Source of the DNA: DASRVA01 sp050732935
Lineage (GTDB): Bacteria > Gemmatimonadota > Gemmatimonadetes > JACCXV01 > JAHWKZ01
Assembly: GCA_050732935.1 (NCBI GenBank)
Contig: JBOHRW010000238.1
Span: 1 to 51,752, forward strand
Reading direction: 5' to 3'
DNA: 51,752 nucleotides
In this document: piece by piece, positions 23,321 through 31,412 of the stretch
Layout of the letters: each line of letters opens with the position of its first letter
Position numbering within the stretch: the first letter of the stretch is position 1
Position numbers and translations under genes: made by a program
The notes under the pieces: generated by a model
The model's database searches: none
What the model was told of the DNA's origin: nothing
The model's input: the letters and a program-made list of their open reading frames with translations, nothing else

Positions 23321-25661
23321 ATTGCCCGTCGTAACGAGGCACCCGGCTCTCAGGATCGTTCAGCACGGCGCCAACGATCCGAGCGCCTACATGGGTCAGC
23401 TGCTTGGTTGCAAGCTGAACAGCGCCCCGATCAGCGTAGCCGGCACGGATGACCAGGAGAACTCCGTCCGTCATCGCGCCAAGGACGGCCGCGTCGCTGG
23501 CTGCGAGGAGAGGCGGTGAGTCCAGGATGATGAGGTCATAGTGCCCTGACAGGTCACGCAAGAGGTCCTTCATGGCAGCGCTTCCAAGAAGCTCCGATGC
23601 GCTCTTGTTCTGTCCGTTGACCGGGAGAAGATCGACACCATCGATGCCCAAGGAGATGATCGCGCTCCGGGGGTCGCGCCGCTCCGCCAATACCATCGGC
23701 AGATCGACCTCGGACCGCTCTCTGTTCTCGAAGTACTGGCCCAGATGCGGTCGCCGGAAGTCGCAGTCCATCAGGAGAACACGAAGCCCCTGCCAGGCGT
23801 AGACGATGGCGAGATTCACCGCGGTCATGCTCTTGCCTTCGCCAGGGATGGCACTCGTCACCACGAGGGTCTTCAGCGGCGGCAGGGACCGCGAGAAGGT
23901 CAGGTTCGTCCTCAGGCTCCGATAGGCCTCGATCCCCGCACCCTGAAGGCTGAACGAGCCCGGCTTGACATCACCATTCGAAAGCAACGCGCCGCTTCCG
24001 GAGAATCCCATTCCGGGGATTACCGCCAGATTCGGAGCCATGAGCAGGTTCTCGACTTCCTCCTGACGGCTGATCGAATCATCGAGCTTCTCCCGTGCGA
24101 ACGCGGCTCCCGTTCCCAGCATGAGCCCGACAGCCAATGCCACGAGCAAGGGAAGAATCATGTGCCTGGGCACCCGAGCCGCACGATTGGCCGGTTCTAT
24201 GATCTCTACCTCGCCAGCGACGGCTTCCTGCAGACGCGCGGCTTGATAGTCAGTGCGCAGCTCCGTGGCGTTGTCCATCAGATCCTCTAGATCACGCATC
24301 AGTCGGGCTTCCTCGACTTCGGCACTGGCGAGCTGACTCATCTGGGCCACGCTCCGTCCACGAAATCTGTCGAGCACCTCGATCTGAGCTCCAACGGATG
24401 CGATGTGGCCTCGCGCGGCATCGATCAGCTCTTCCCGGGTCGAGGAAATCAACGTGTCCAGGCGCTGAACGTTTGGATGGGTTGAAGCTACCGCCCAACG
24501 GCCCGTCGTCAGCGAATCCCGCGCTTCCTTTTGCTGCGTGATCTGGCTATAAAGCTCGGATACCGCGGGGTCGTCTGCGATACCCCCAGGCAGCGATACG
24601 ATCCGGTCCAGGTCTGTATCATCATGTTCCGGGTCCTCCGCGAGGACCTGGCTCAAGAAGGAATTGTAGATCCGTCTGTTCTCCTCGAGCTCCTGCTGCC
24701 GCATCTCGAACTCGACGAGCTCCCCCAGCTCCATGACGAAACGGTCACCGGCGCTGTACGCCTGCTCCCGGCTGCGGTATGCGCTCAGCCTGGCCTGGGC
24801 AACGTTGAGAAGAGAGTCTGTCTTCCTGAGCTGCGCTTCGAAGAACTCACGCCGCCGCATAGCCTCCTGTCTCGCAACGCGTGCCTGGACTTCCTGGAAC
24901 ACCCGGACGACGCTGTTGACCACGTTCAACGCGGTGGTCGAGTCTTGCGACTCAAATGTGATATCTATCGTGCTGGTGCCCTTGCGACGTTCCGCTTCCA
25001 GCGAAGACCTCACGTAATCGATGGCTCGATGACGAGGAACCACGAGAAGCGTGGTCTCGTTCTTATCGGGATGCTCGGGCACCGTAAAGCGCACTCCACG
25101 CACGGCGACCGTGTCCCCATACGCCGCCGACTCGCGGTCCTCCCCACTTCCGAATGCAACCTCTCGCATCCCAAAATCGAGAGCCATCCGGCGCGATTCA
25201 TGCGGAAGAAGCGAAACTTCTGCCTCCTGTAGATATGGAGCGGGAGCCTTCGTCGAAGCGTCGAAAAGTCGAAGGCCAAGCCGATCGACGGTCTCTCCCA
25301 GCACCGTCTCTTCCTCGAGCAGCGTGAGTTCGGACTGCAGGGGATCGATATCCTTGCCCGAGGCCTGCGAAGCTTCTCCCTGTACGCCTCCGATCGATCC
25401 AAAGATGTCCGCCACGCGGATCACGGCACGTGCCTCGAAGTTCCGCTCCTGACGAAGGATGAAGAACGCGGTGGCTGCCAGGGCCAGGGCTGTCGCCGCG
25501 AAAACCAGCCACAGGTTCCGGCGCAGCATCCCGAAGGCCTCCCAGAAGTCAAACCCGCTACCCGGTTCGTCTGTCCAGTATCCTTGCTGTTCCGGGTATC
25601 CCGAGGAATCGATTCGCTCTGGGAAAGGTCCCCGAAGGGGAGGCAACATGTTATCGCTCAT
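23286..25661 (-). CDS. polysaccharide copolymerase / BY-type tyrosine autokinase (Wzc-like)
   Basis: A 791-residue protein with both Wzz and kinase parts. There are membrane segments near residues 50-68 and about 515-535, with a long coiled-coil periplasmic region between. The cytoplasmic kinase has Walker A SAIPGEGKSMTAVNLA (about 603-618), Walker A' LLMDCDFRRP, Walker B DLIILDSPP and a C-terminal tyrosine cluster YDGQYAYSYTY. This is the complete form of the family, controlling chain length and export with Wza by autophosphorylation cycles. The gene is 21 nt after wza. The start ATG has GGAGCGA upstream. Confidence 0.92.
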   Translation of the reverse strand: MSDNMLPPLRGPFPERIDSSGYPEQQGYWTDEPGSGFDFWEAFGMLRRNLWLVFAATALALAATAFFILRQERNFEARAVIRVADIFGSIGGVQGEASQASGKDIDPLQSELTLLEEETVLGETVDRLGLRLFDASTKAPAPYLQEAEVSLLPHESRRMALDFGMREVAFGSGEDRESAAYGDTVAVRGVRFTVPEHPDKNETTLLVVPRHRAIDYVRSSLEAERRKGTSTIDITFESQDSTTALNVVNSVVRVFQEVQARVARQEAMRRREFFEAQLRKTDSLLNVAQARLSAYRSREQAYSAGDRFVMELGELVEFEMRQQELEENRRIYNSFLSQVLAEDPEHDDTDLDRIVSLPGGIADDPAVSELYSQITQQKEARDSLTTGRWAVASTHPNVQRLDTLISSTREELIDAARGHIASVGAQIEVLDRFRGRSVAQMSQLASAEVEEARLMRDLEDLMDNATELRTDYQAARLQEAVAGEVEIIEPANRAARVPRHMILPLLVALAVGLMLGTGAAFAREKLDDSISRQEEVENLLMAPNLAVIPGMGFSGSGALLSNGDVKPGSFSLQGAGIEAYRSLRTNLTFSRSLPPLKTLVVTSAIPGEGKSMTAVNLAIVYAWQGLRVLLMDCDFRRPHLGQYFENRERSEVDLPMVLAERRDPRSAIISLGIDGVDLLPVNGQNKSASELLGSAAMKDLLRDLSGHYDLIILDSPPLLAASDAAVLGAMTDGVLLVIRAGYADRGAVQLATKQLTHVGARIVGAVLNDPESRVPRYDGQYAYSYTYAAEP

Positions 25662-25682
25662 GAAATCGCTCCGTGTGGTTGC

Positions 25683-26303
25683 TCACCGAGTTGTGAGATT
25701 GATGATACTGGCTACCGAGCCAACGGCGCCGAGCACCGGAAGGATGATCCTCCTGAAAGCACCCTCCCTCTGCCTCTCCACCATTATCTGGTCACCGGAT
25801 TGGACCAGCATGTTCGGCCCGGGCGAATCCGGCTCTGTGAGATCGATGGTCGTTACGGATCCCGCCCTCACCAGGCGCACTTCATCGGCCTTTCCGTCCA
25901 TGCTCACACCACCCGCCTGAGCCACTGCCTCCGCGACGCTCGTTCCCGTCGGCAGGTGATAAATGTCCGGTTTGACCACCATCCCCGTGATTGCCACCTG
26001 ATGCAAAGGCTGAACAACGAATTGCGGCTGGGCTTCGAGCGTGACCAGATACCGCTCGACCCTTTCCTCGATCCGCTCGCTGGGGATACCGGTGACGATC
26101 ACCTCCTGATAAAGGGGGTGTATCAAAGAGCCATCACCATCGACTTCGAACTCTCCGCTCAGCTCATCGCGTTGCCAAACGGTGATCTTGACGAGGTCAC
26201 CCTGGACCAGGCTCGAATCCGTCGCGTCGGTGACCGGAGACTGGGCCCGTGCCAACGATCCGACGACCAGCAGAGCAATCAATGTCGCGAGCAGCTCTCT
26301 CAT
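25683..26303 (-). CDS. Wza-type polysaccharide export protein
   Basis: A 206-residue outer-membrane export protein. The signal peptide is MRELLATLIALLVVGSLARA, cleaved before QSPV; there is no lipobox, unlike classical Wza. The poly-export domain has GDLVKITVWQRDELSGEFEV, and an SLBB-like part has VAITGMVVKPDIYHLP and GTSVAEAVAQAGG. It should form the outer-membrane channel or a periplasmic part of it, working with the BY-kinase encoded 21 nt downstream. The ATG at 26303 has GGGAG 10 nt upstream; the longer frame to 26450 lacks a signal peptide at its start. It is short for Wza, so an extra outer-membrane component may lie elsewhere. Confidence 0.88.
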   Translation of the reverse strand: MRELLATLIALLVVGSLARAQSPVTDATDSSLVQGDLVKITVWQRDELSGEFEVDGDGSLIHPLYQEVIVTGIPSERIEERVERYLVTLEAQPQFVVQPLHQVAITGMVVKPDIYHLPTGTSVAEAVAQAGGVSMDGKADEVRLVRAGSVTTIDLTEPDSPGPNMLVQSGDQIMVERQREGAFRRIILPVLGAVGSVASIINLTTR

Positions 26304-26349
26304 CGGTGATGATCTCCCACAGGTTCCTGAGTCGCGGACTGACCAGTGA

Positions 26350-28365
26350 TCACTCGACCACCGCGTGGACTTGTGAATCGCCCGATTGGGACGATCGAAC
26401 GGTTGGATATTTTCCTCTCTCTGAAAGAGGCGGCACGGATTCCGGTACAAGGTCGCACAGAACTCTGATCAACCGGTTCTCGTCACCGTCGAGGAGCGCC
26501 GCCTCCAGCTCGATCAGGCCTGCGCGGATCACCTCTCCGTCTGCCTCATTCGTCTGCACGATCCGTATCTTCTCGACGGCAGTCGGAATCGCTCGCTCAA
26601 CCTCGGACATCAGATCCTCGTGCAGCTTCTCCCCCGATCGGATACCGGTGAAGACTATCGGCATCTCCGCATAGGGCTCAAGCCCCTTGAGGCGGATCAG
26701 GTTTTCGGCCATCTCCAAGATCCGCACCGGTTCGCCCATGTCGAGGATGGAGATCCTCCCGACCAGCTCGGGCAGGGCCGCGGCCTGAAGCACGAGCTGG
26801 ACGGCTTCCGGTATCGTCAGAAAGTATCGCATCATTCCCGGGTGGGTGACCGTCACCGGCCCTCCGCTCGCGATCTGCCGTTCGAAGAGCGGAATCACGC
26901 TTCCGGTCGAACCCAGCACGTTCCCGAATCGCACCGCCCGGAAGTCGGTGCCTGACGACCGGAATTCCGGCCATCCCAGAACGATCCGTTCCGAGAGGCG
27001 CTTGCTCGCCCCCATGATGCTGGCGGGACGCACTGCCTTGTCCGTCGAGATCAACACGAACTTGTCGACGCCGTGTCGGGTCGCGCACGTGGCGAGACGG
27101 AAGGTTCCCATCACATTGTTTCTGACCGCTTCCGAGGCGTTTCTCTCCATCAACGGGACATGCTTATAAGCGGCTGCGTGGAAGACGTACTCCGGCAGAT
27201 GCTTCGCGAACACCCTGTCAATGCGCCTCGCGTCGGTAACATCCGCAATTACCGGTAGGACCTCGAGATCCGGATAGGCGGCCGTCAACTCGAGATGGAT
27301 CTGGTAGAGAGGACTCTCCGCCTGCTCGAGGAGGATGAGCTGCACTGGCCGAAGCGCGGCTATCTGGCGGGCGAGCTCCGAACCGATAGAGCCCGCCGCA
27401 CCGGTGATCAGAACGATCTTCCCACGAAGATCCCTTTCAACCCGCTTGAGATCCAGGTTGACGGAAGGGCGCCCCAGCAGGTCCTCGACCCCCACCGCAT
27501 GGAGCTGATCGAGGCGATACTTGCCTGCGAGCAGGTGCCGCAGCGAGGGAACGATCTTGAGCTCGACATCGAGCCCGGCGCAGCTTTCGGCGATCTTCCG
27601 CATCGTCTCCCGTGATGGCGAGGCCATTGCGACGATCAGAAGCTTGATTCGGTGCTCCGTAACCAGGCGAGCGAGGTCCTCCGTGGTGCCGAGGACGGGA
27701 ACGCCCTTCAATTGGGCCGACCGTTTCATCGGATCATCGTCGACCAGTCCGATGGGACGGATCTCGCAGGACGAATCGATCCGTACATGCCGGAGCAGCT
27801 GAGTGGCGATTTCCCCCGCCCCGACGATCAGGGTACGCTTGCCCTGGATCGACAATGCCTTCCTCACGTTTCCTTCGCGCAGCCAGCGCACGGTGAAGCG
27901 TATGCCTCCGAAACACGCGATCGCGATCCCCCAGTCGAGGACGAAGACCGATCGCGGGAAACCGCGGATCTGGCCGGTCAGAAACAGCGCGGCAGCAAAG
28001 AGCAGCGAGCTGAACGACACGGCCTTGAGCAGTGCCGTCAAGTCGTACATCCCGACATAGCGCCACCAACCGTTGTAGAGCCGGAACATCGCGAACATTC
28101 CGAGACGCAAGACAGCCAGCAGGGGCAGGGTCATCCAGAACACTCGGATGTAATGCTCGGGAATGGGCCATTCAAAGCGCAGGAGGAAGGCCAGTCCGTA
28201 CGCCAGTGGAATCAGGGCGACGTGGAGGCCGATGATGATGAGGCGCCTGTAGCGGAGAATGGGATCGACGGGCGGACGTGGGAAGTGCGCATGGGAGGCG
28301 ATCGCGGAGACGCCTGGAAGGGTTCCTGGTCGGATGGGGAACCGAGGGATGGGGAGCTCAGCCAT
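26350..28365 (-). CDS. PglF/CapD/WbpM-type UDP-sugar 4,6-dehydratase
   Basis: A 671-residue membrane-anchored dehydratase. Four hydrophobic segments lie within residues 40-160, then a first Rossmann-like domain (TLIVGAGEIATQLL), then the catalytic SDR domain. The latter has TGAAGSIGSELARQ (321-334), STDKAV (440-445) and MGASK (451-455), where the usual catalytic Tyr is Met, as is normal for this family. It converts UDP-GlcNAc to the 4-keto-6-deoxy sugar, the first step toward UDP-bacillosamine. Steps two and three are the aminotransferase at 7549-8892 and the acetyltransferase at 8904-9563 of the same operon. The start is supported by AGGAAGG just before the ATG. No phosphoglycosyltransferase is fused or adjacent. 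Confidence 0.92.
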   Translation of the reverse strand: MAELPIPRFPIRPGTLPGVSAIASHAHFPRPPVDPILRYRRLIIIGLHVALIPLAYGLAFLLRFEWPIPEHYIRVFWMTLPLLAVLRLGMFAMFRLYNGWWRYVGMYDLTALLKAVSFSSLLFAAALFLTGQIRGFPRSVFVLDWGIAIACFGGIRFTVRWLREGNVRKALSIQGKRTLIVGAGEIATQLLRHVRIDSSCEIRPIGLVDDDPMKRSAQLKGVPVLGTTEDLARLVTEHRIKLLIVAMASPSRETMRKIAESCAGLDVELKIVPSLRHLLAGKYRLDQLHAVGVEDLLGRPSVNLDLKRVERDLRGKIVLITGAAGSIGSELARQIAALRPVQLILLEQAESPLYQIHLELTAAYPDLEVLPVIADVTDARRIDRVFAKHLPEYVFHAAAYKHVPLMERNASEAVRNNVMGTFRLATCATRHGVDKFVLISTDKAVRPASIMGASKRLSERIVLGWPEFRSSGTDFRAVRFGNVLGSTGSVIPLFERQIASGGPVTVTHPGMMRYFLTIPEAVQLVLQAAALPELVGRISILDMGEPVRILEMAENLIRLKGLEPYAEMPIVFTGIRSGEKLHEDLMSEVERAIPTAVEKIRIVQTNEADGEVIRAGLIELEAALLDGDENRLIRVLCDLVPESVPPLSERGKYPTVRSSQSGDSQVHAVVE

Positions 28366-28393
28366 TTCCTTCCTGGGTCGGGGAAGCTACATA

Positions 28394-28415
28394 CCCCCGG
28401 ACTCACGACCGGGGG
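28394..28415 (-). other. RNA hairpin between the NusG paralogue and the dehydratase gene
   Basis: A perfect 7-bp GC stem (CCCCCGG with CCGGGGG) and an 8-nt loop. It lies 18 nt after the NusG-paralogue stop and about 28 nt before the next start codon. No U-run follows, so it is not a standard terminator. It may be an RNA target of the antiterminator or an mRNA processing or stability element. Confidence 0.5.
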
Positions 28416-28433
28416 TTCAACTGCTTGTTCTAC

Positions 28434-29015
28434 CTATCGCTGTCGCAAGGCTTGCGACTCGATCCCTCTGGGTCGGATCGACCGTGGGTTCAGTTCGACG
28501 CTCACAGCGAGCTGAATCGCCGACAGCCGAACAACTACGCGGGTTGTTCCGCGCATTTCAACGAGAAGACCAGACAGCCCCTGGAAGGGGCCCACCACGA
28601 CCTCGACCTCCTGACCGCGTGCCAGATACTCATGAGATACCGGTTCGACGCCGGCATCCCTCGTCCCCTGCAAGAGCGAGCGGACCGATTCGAGCTCCTC
28701 CTCCCGGACCGGCGTCGGATATCCGTTCACACGAACCACCTCGACCAGACCCGGAGTGTGCAGGATGTCCTGGAGTCGCGTCAGTTCGAAGCGGGCGAAG
28801 ACGTATCCCGGGAAGAGCGGAAACTCCACCTGTTTGGAGCGGTCCGACCATTCCCTGGTCCGTTCGACGAGCGGAAGGTAGGACTCCACTCCCAGAGACT
28901 GGAGCAATTGCCTGACTTTTTTCTCGGATCGGCCGCGTGTCCGGCAGGCGTACCAAGCGGAACACATGTAGAGCTGCCGCGGAGGACAAATCGACATCTC
29001 GCCGGATGGGGACAC
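28434..29015 (-). CDS. NusG-paralogue transcription antiterminator (RfaH/LoaP/UpxY type)
   Basis: A 193-residue protein. The NGN domain begins SAWYACRTRGRSEKKV and includes FPLFPGYVFARFE, the classic NusG-family core. A C-terminal KOW segment is GQEVEVVVGPFQGLSGLL. Specialised NusG paralogues at the head of long polysaccharide operons keep RNA polymerase processive through them. Here it is the first gene of an operon of about 24 kb. The GTG at 29015 has GGAG 7 nt upstream; a shorter start at 28967 would still keep the NGN domain. The regulated target is inferred from position. Confidence 0.88.
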   Translation of the reverse strand: MSPSGEMSICPPRQLYMCSAWYACRTRGRSEKKVRQLLQSLGVESYLPLVERTREWSDRSKQVEFPLFPGYVFARFELTRLQDILHTPGLVEVVRVNGYPTPVREEELESVRSLLQGTRDAGVEPVSHEYLARGQEVEVVVGPFQGLSGLLVEMRGTTRVVVRLSAIQLAVSVELNPRSIRPRGIESQALRQR

Positions 29016-29029
29016 AGCTTCGCTCCGAT

Positions 29030-29074
29030 GGGTCCCATGCGCAAGCGCACCATGGGGACCCCGCTCAGGGACCC
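29030..29074 (-). promoter_or_regulatory. structured 5' leader of the polysaccharide operon
   Basis: On the transcript, a GGGUCCC element at 29055-29061 can pair with GGGACCC at 29030-29036 around a GCGC-UU-GCGC tip (about 13 pairs with small bulges). An upstream copy of GGGUCCC at 29068-29074 could pair with the same strand instead. The hairpin ends 14 nt before the GTG of the first gene, next to its ribosome site. Two alternative partners for one strand suggest a switchable leader. Confidence 0.45.
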
Positions 29075-29107
29075 TTGCTCTTCCCCCCAGCTAATGCCTG
29101 AATCACG

Positions 29108-29136
29108 AGGATACGAGTTCGGAAGAAGGTTGTCAA
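29108..29136 (-). promoter_or_regulatory. main promoter of the polysaccharide/pyrrole operon
   Basis: On the minus strand: TTGACA (29131-29136), a 17-nt spacer and TATCCT (29108-29113). The start site should be near 29101, giving an 86-nt leader. I found no equally good promoter inside the larger gaps of the operon. Confidence 0.6.
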
Positions 29137-29256
29137 GGAGACAGAAAGGGACTTCCAAAGGAGTGGAAGCCGGCTTCTACATCGGGTTGATTCAAACTGG
29201 CCATGGGACTGTCCTCGAGGGCGGTTTGCCCGTCAGCCGCCGCCGAGGGGAGCGGG

Positions 29257-30519
29257 TCAGTCGACGAAGAAGTCCACGATCTCGGCCGCCGCCCGATCCT
29301 CGCCTTGATCGTTGGGATGGCATAAATCGCTCTCCAGCTCGGCTCTCGTCCAGGGATCGAGACTCGGGCCTCGCTCTGCCAGGCCCAGCGAAGCGACATG
29401 GCCGGCCATGCGGGCGGCGATTTCCGCTCCCTCGGGTCCTGCCAGCGAGCAGACTTCGCCCTCCCAATCGGCCATCCCCGTCACCCAGATCCGAACATCC
29501 GGCGCCACCCGGGTGCGGAGCTCCCGGAACACCTCCTCGGCCATCCGCTGGAACTCGGCCTCCGAGAAAAGGCTGGCGTTCGTGGCTCGAATGCAGATCT
29601 CTGCGTAGACGTCCGTCGTCCCGGAATGCCGTCCTGCGGCGTCCTGGAAGATTCCCCAGTAGTCCTTGTCTGCTTGCCCCGACAGGGCGTCGTGCCAGTC
29701 CGCCAGCGCGCCACCCCCGTAATTGAATCGGTCCCAGGTCCCGAAGGGCGCCGGATTGCGGCTGAATGCCTGCCACTCGTGGGTCACCTGGCTGCACCCC
29801 CAGGCTCCCAGCATCTCCACCTCCGTACTCGGCGGCGGCGGGGGCGCTGGGAGAGGATCTTGCTCGATCGTAATGCTCGCCGTGGCCGAAAGCGCTCCGC
29901 TGTGGGCGGACACCATGTAAGCTCCCGGCAGGCTCCCGGCCGTGTAGAGCCCGGTCGCGTCAATCGTTCCCCCCGTCGCTTCCCAGGCGATCTCGGCATC
30001 CATCACCTCGCCGTGCTGGTCCCGGATTTCGGCCGTGAAGCGTTGTACGTCAGCGGGGTCAAGATTCACGGCTTCGGGGCTCACCACGATCGACGTCGGT
30101 ACGCGAACCTCTTCGGGGGTCGAGGCCACGATCCGGACGACGGCCGATTCGGTCAGCCCGGCGCTGGTCACGGTGACGGCCCAGGTGCCGGTCGCTGATC
30201 CAGCCGTATAGAGTCCGTCGTCGCTGACGGTTCCCCCCGTCGCCCGCCACTCCACCTCCGCCGGTCTCGGTCGGCCGGTTCGGTCGAGAACCCTCGCCTC
30301 GAACTTCTGTCGATCGCCTGTCGCAAGAGTGGTCGAGTCCGGCGAAATGACGATCGAGGCAGCCGTCCGCTGCTCAGAGCCCGATGTGCCCGGTTCGGTC
30401 GGGCCGCCGCATCCGACCACCAGCCATGCTGCCCAGGCTCCGAGCCCGACCCGGACGGCTCCAATGACTCGCCGGCGCTTCGAGCGCGTGGGAGTCCCTA
30501 TCTGAGCGATTCTGGTCAT
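29257..30519 (-). CDS. surface lipoprotein with two Ig-like domains and a possible SGNH-hydrolase domain
   Basis: A 420-residue protein. The signal ends AAWLVVGC (lipobox) and the mature protein starts GGPTEPG. Two Ig-like (Big-type) repeats follow, each with a W.ATGG....G.YTAGS core: WRATGGTVSDDGLYTAGS and WEATGGTIDATGLYTAGS. After a proline linker (PLPAPPPPPST), a C-terminal domain of about 190 residues ends CHPNDQGEDRAAAEI, which looks like the last catalytic block (DxxHPN-like) of SGNH hydrolases; the first serine block is unclear. Its place upstream of the polysaccharide operon promoter, on the same strand, hints at a surface esterase, but the catalytic serine is not shown. The start codon is uncertain (30519 or 30534). 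Confidence 0.7.
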   Translation of the reverse strand: MTRIAQIGTPTRSKRRRVIGAVRVGLGAWAAWLVVGCGGPTEPGTSGSEQRTAASIVISPDSTTLATGDRQKFEARVLDRTGRPRPAEVEWRATGGTVSDDGLYTAGSATGTWAVTVTSAGLTESAVVRIVASTPEEVRVPTSIVVSPEAVNLDPADVQRFTAEIRDQHGEVMDAEIAWEATGGTIDATGLYTAGSLPGAYMVSAHSGALSATASITIEQDPLPAPPPPPSTEVEMLGAWGCSQVTHEWQAFSRNPAPFGTWDRFNYGGGALADWHDALSGQADKDYWGIFQDAAGRHSGTTDVYAEICIRATNASLFSEAEFQRMAEEVFRELRTRVAPDVRIWVTGMADWEGEVCSLAGPEGAEIAARMAGHVASLGLAERGPSLDPWTRAELESDLCHPNDQGEDRAAAEIVDFFVD

Positions 30520-30647
30520 AGGATCGATGAGCATGCGATGGCGCACCGAGTAGGCAGATTCCGTAGCTCTATGACAGACGTATGAGCTCGAGGAGCTTGC
30601 CGGTGGAGGAAGGAATTCCGCCATCTCATCATGCAGGCTGACCGAGC

Positions 30648-31334
30648 CTATTCAGCGGAAAGAACCAACTCGCGATACGATTCCGATACACAATATATGG
30701 CAAACATGACCACACCTCCCAGCTCCAGCACCTCCTCGAGCAAGTCGGCCCTGGGCAGTTGCGCCAGGAACGGCCAGAACTCGAGCACCAGGGAGCCCGC
30801 GAAACCCAGGCCCGCAGCGAAGACGAGGCCGAGCCGAGAGGCCAGGATCTCTCCGCGGTAGCGGTACGCCCAAGCCAGGATGGCCACCGCGTAGGGAACC
30901 AGAACTCCGACGCCCCCTCCGCTCGAGCCGACGAACCGGTCGGCCAGATTCTCGTGGAGGAGCAGGGCGTCGTCGAGGCCGAAGAGAAGGGCGATCAATC
31001 CCGTAGCCGCCAGGAATTCGACCCTTTCGGAGCTGCGTCGGTGCCGCACCGCGGCAACGGTCAGGAGGCACGCCGTCGAGGCCGCGATCCAGATCATGTA
31101 TCCCAGAAGGGAAAGCGATCCCTCCCAAGGTGGCAGCCTCAGTCGTGAGAGCTCCGCCGGGTCGCGAAAGAGATCGAGTGCATCGACTCCTGTCGCACCG
31201 AGGGCCAGGAAGACGACGGCCAGAAGCACATACAGGAATAGCCACGGAATGCAATCGGTCACCCCCCGAAGCAGCGCTCCGGAATCTCCACTCTTCCCCG
31301 AATCGACGTTCTCCACGCCCTGCACGCAACTCAA
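30648..31334 (-). CDS. multi-pass membrane protein of unknown function
   Basis: A 228-residue protein with about six hydrophobic segments: WLFLYVLLAVVFLALGA, GYMIWIAASTACLLTVAAV, ATGLIALLFGLDDALLLHE and three more. Polar residues inside the membrane region, DDALLLHENL and EEVLELGG, could form a buried active or metal site. No family is recognised. The start used is TTG; a GTG at 31262, just before the first helix, is an alternative. It lies on the same strand between two Ig-like lipoprotein genes. Confidence 0.6.
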   Translation of the reverse strand: MSCVQGVENVDSGKSGDSGALLRGVTDCIPWLFLYVLLAVVFLALGATGVDALDLFRDPAELSRLRLPPWEGSLSLLGYMIWIAASTACLLTVAAVRHRRSSERVEFLAATGLIALLFGLDDALLLHENLADRFVGSSGGGVGVLVPYAVAILAWAYRYRGEILASRLGLVFAAGLGFAGSLVLEFWPFLAQLPRADLLEEVLELGGVVMFAIYCVSESYRELVLSAE

Positions 31335-31412
31335 TCCCCGTGCTCCCCTGCCGCGCGGTCCAGAACGGTGTCGGTCGAGGACGAGGCCGTCCGCCAGCGG
31401 CCTGAAATTCCG

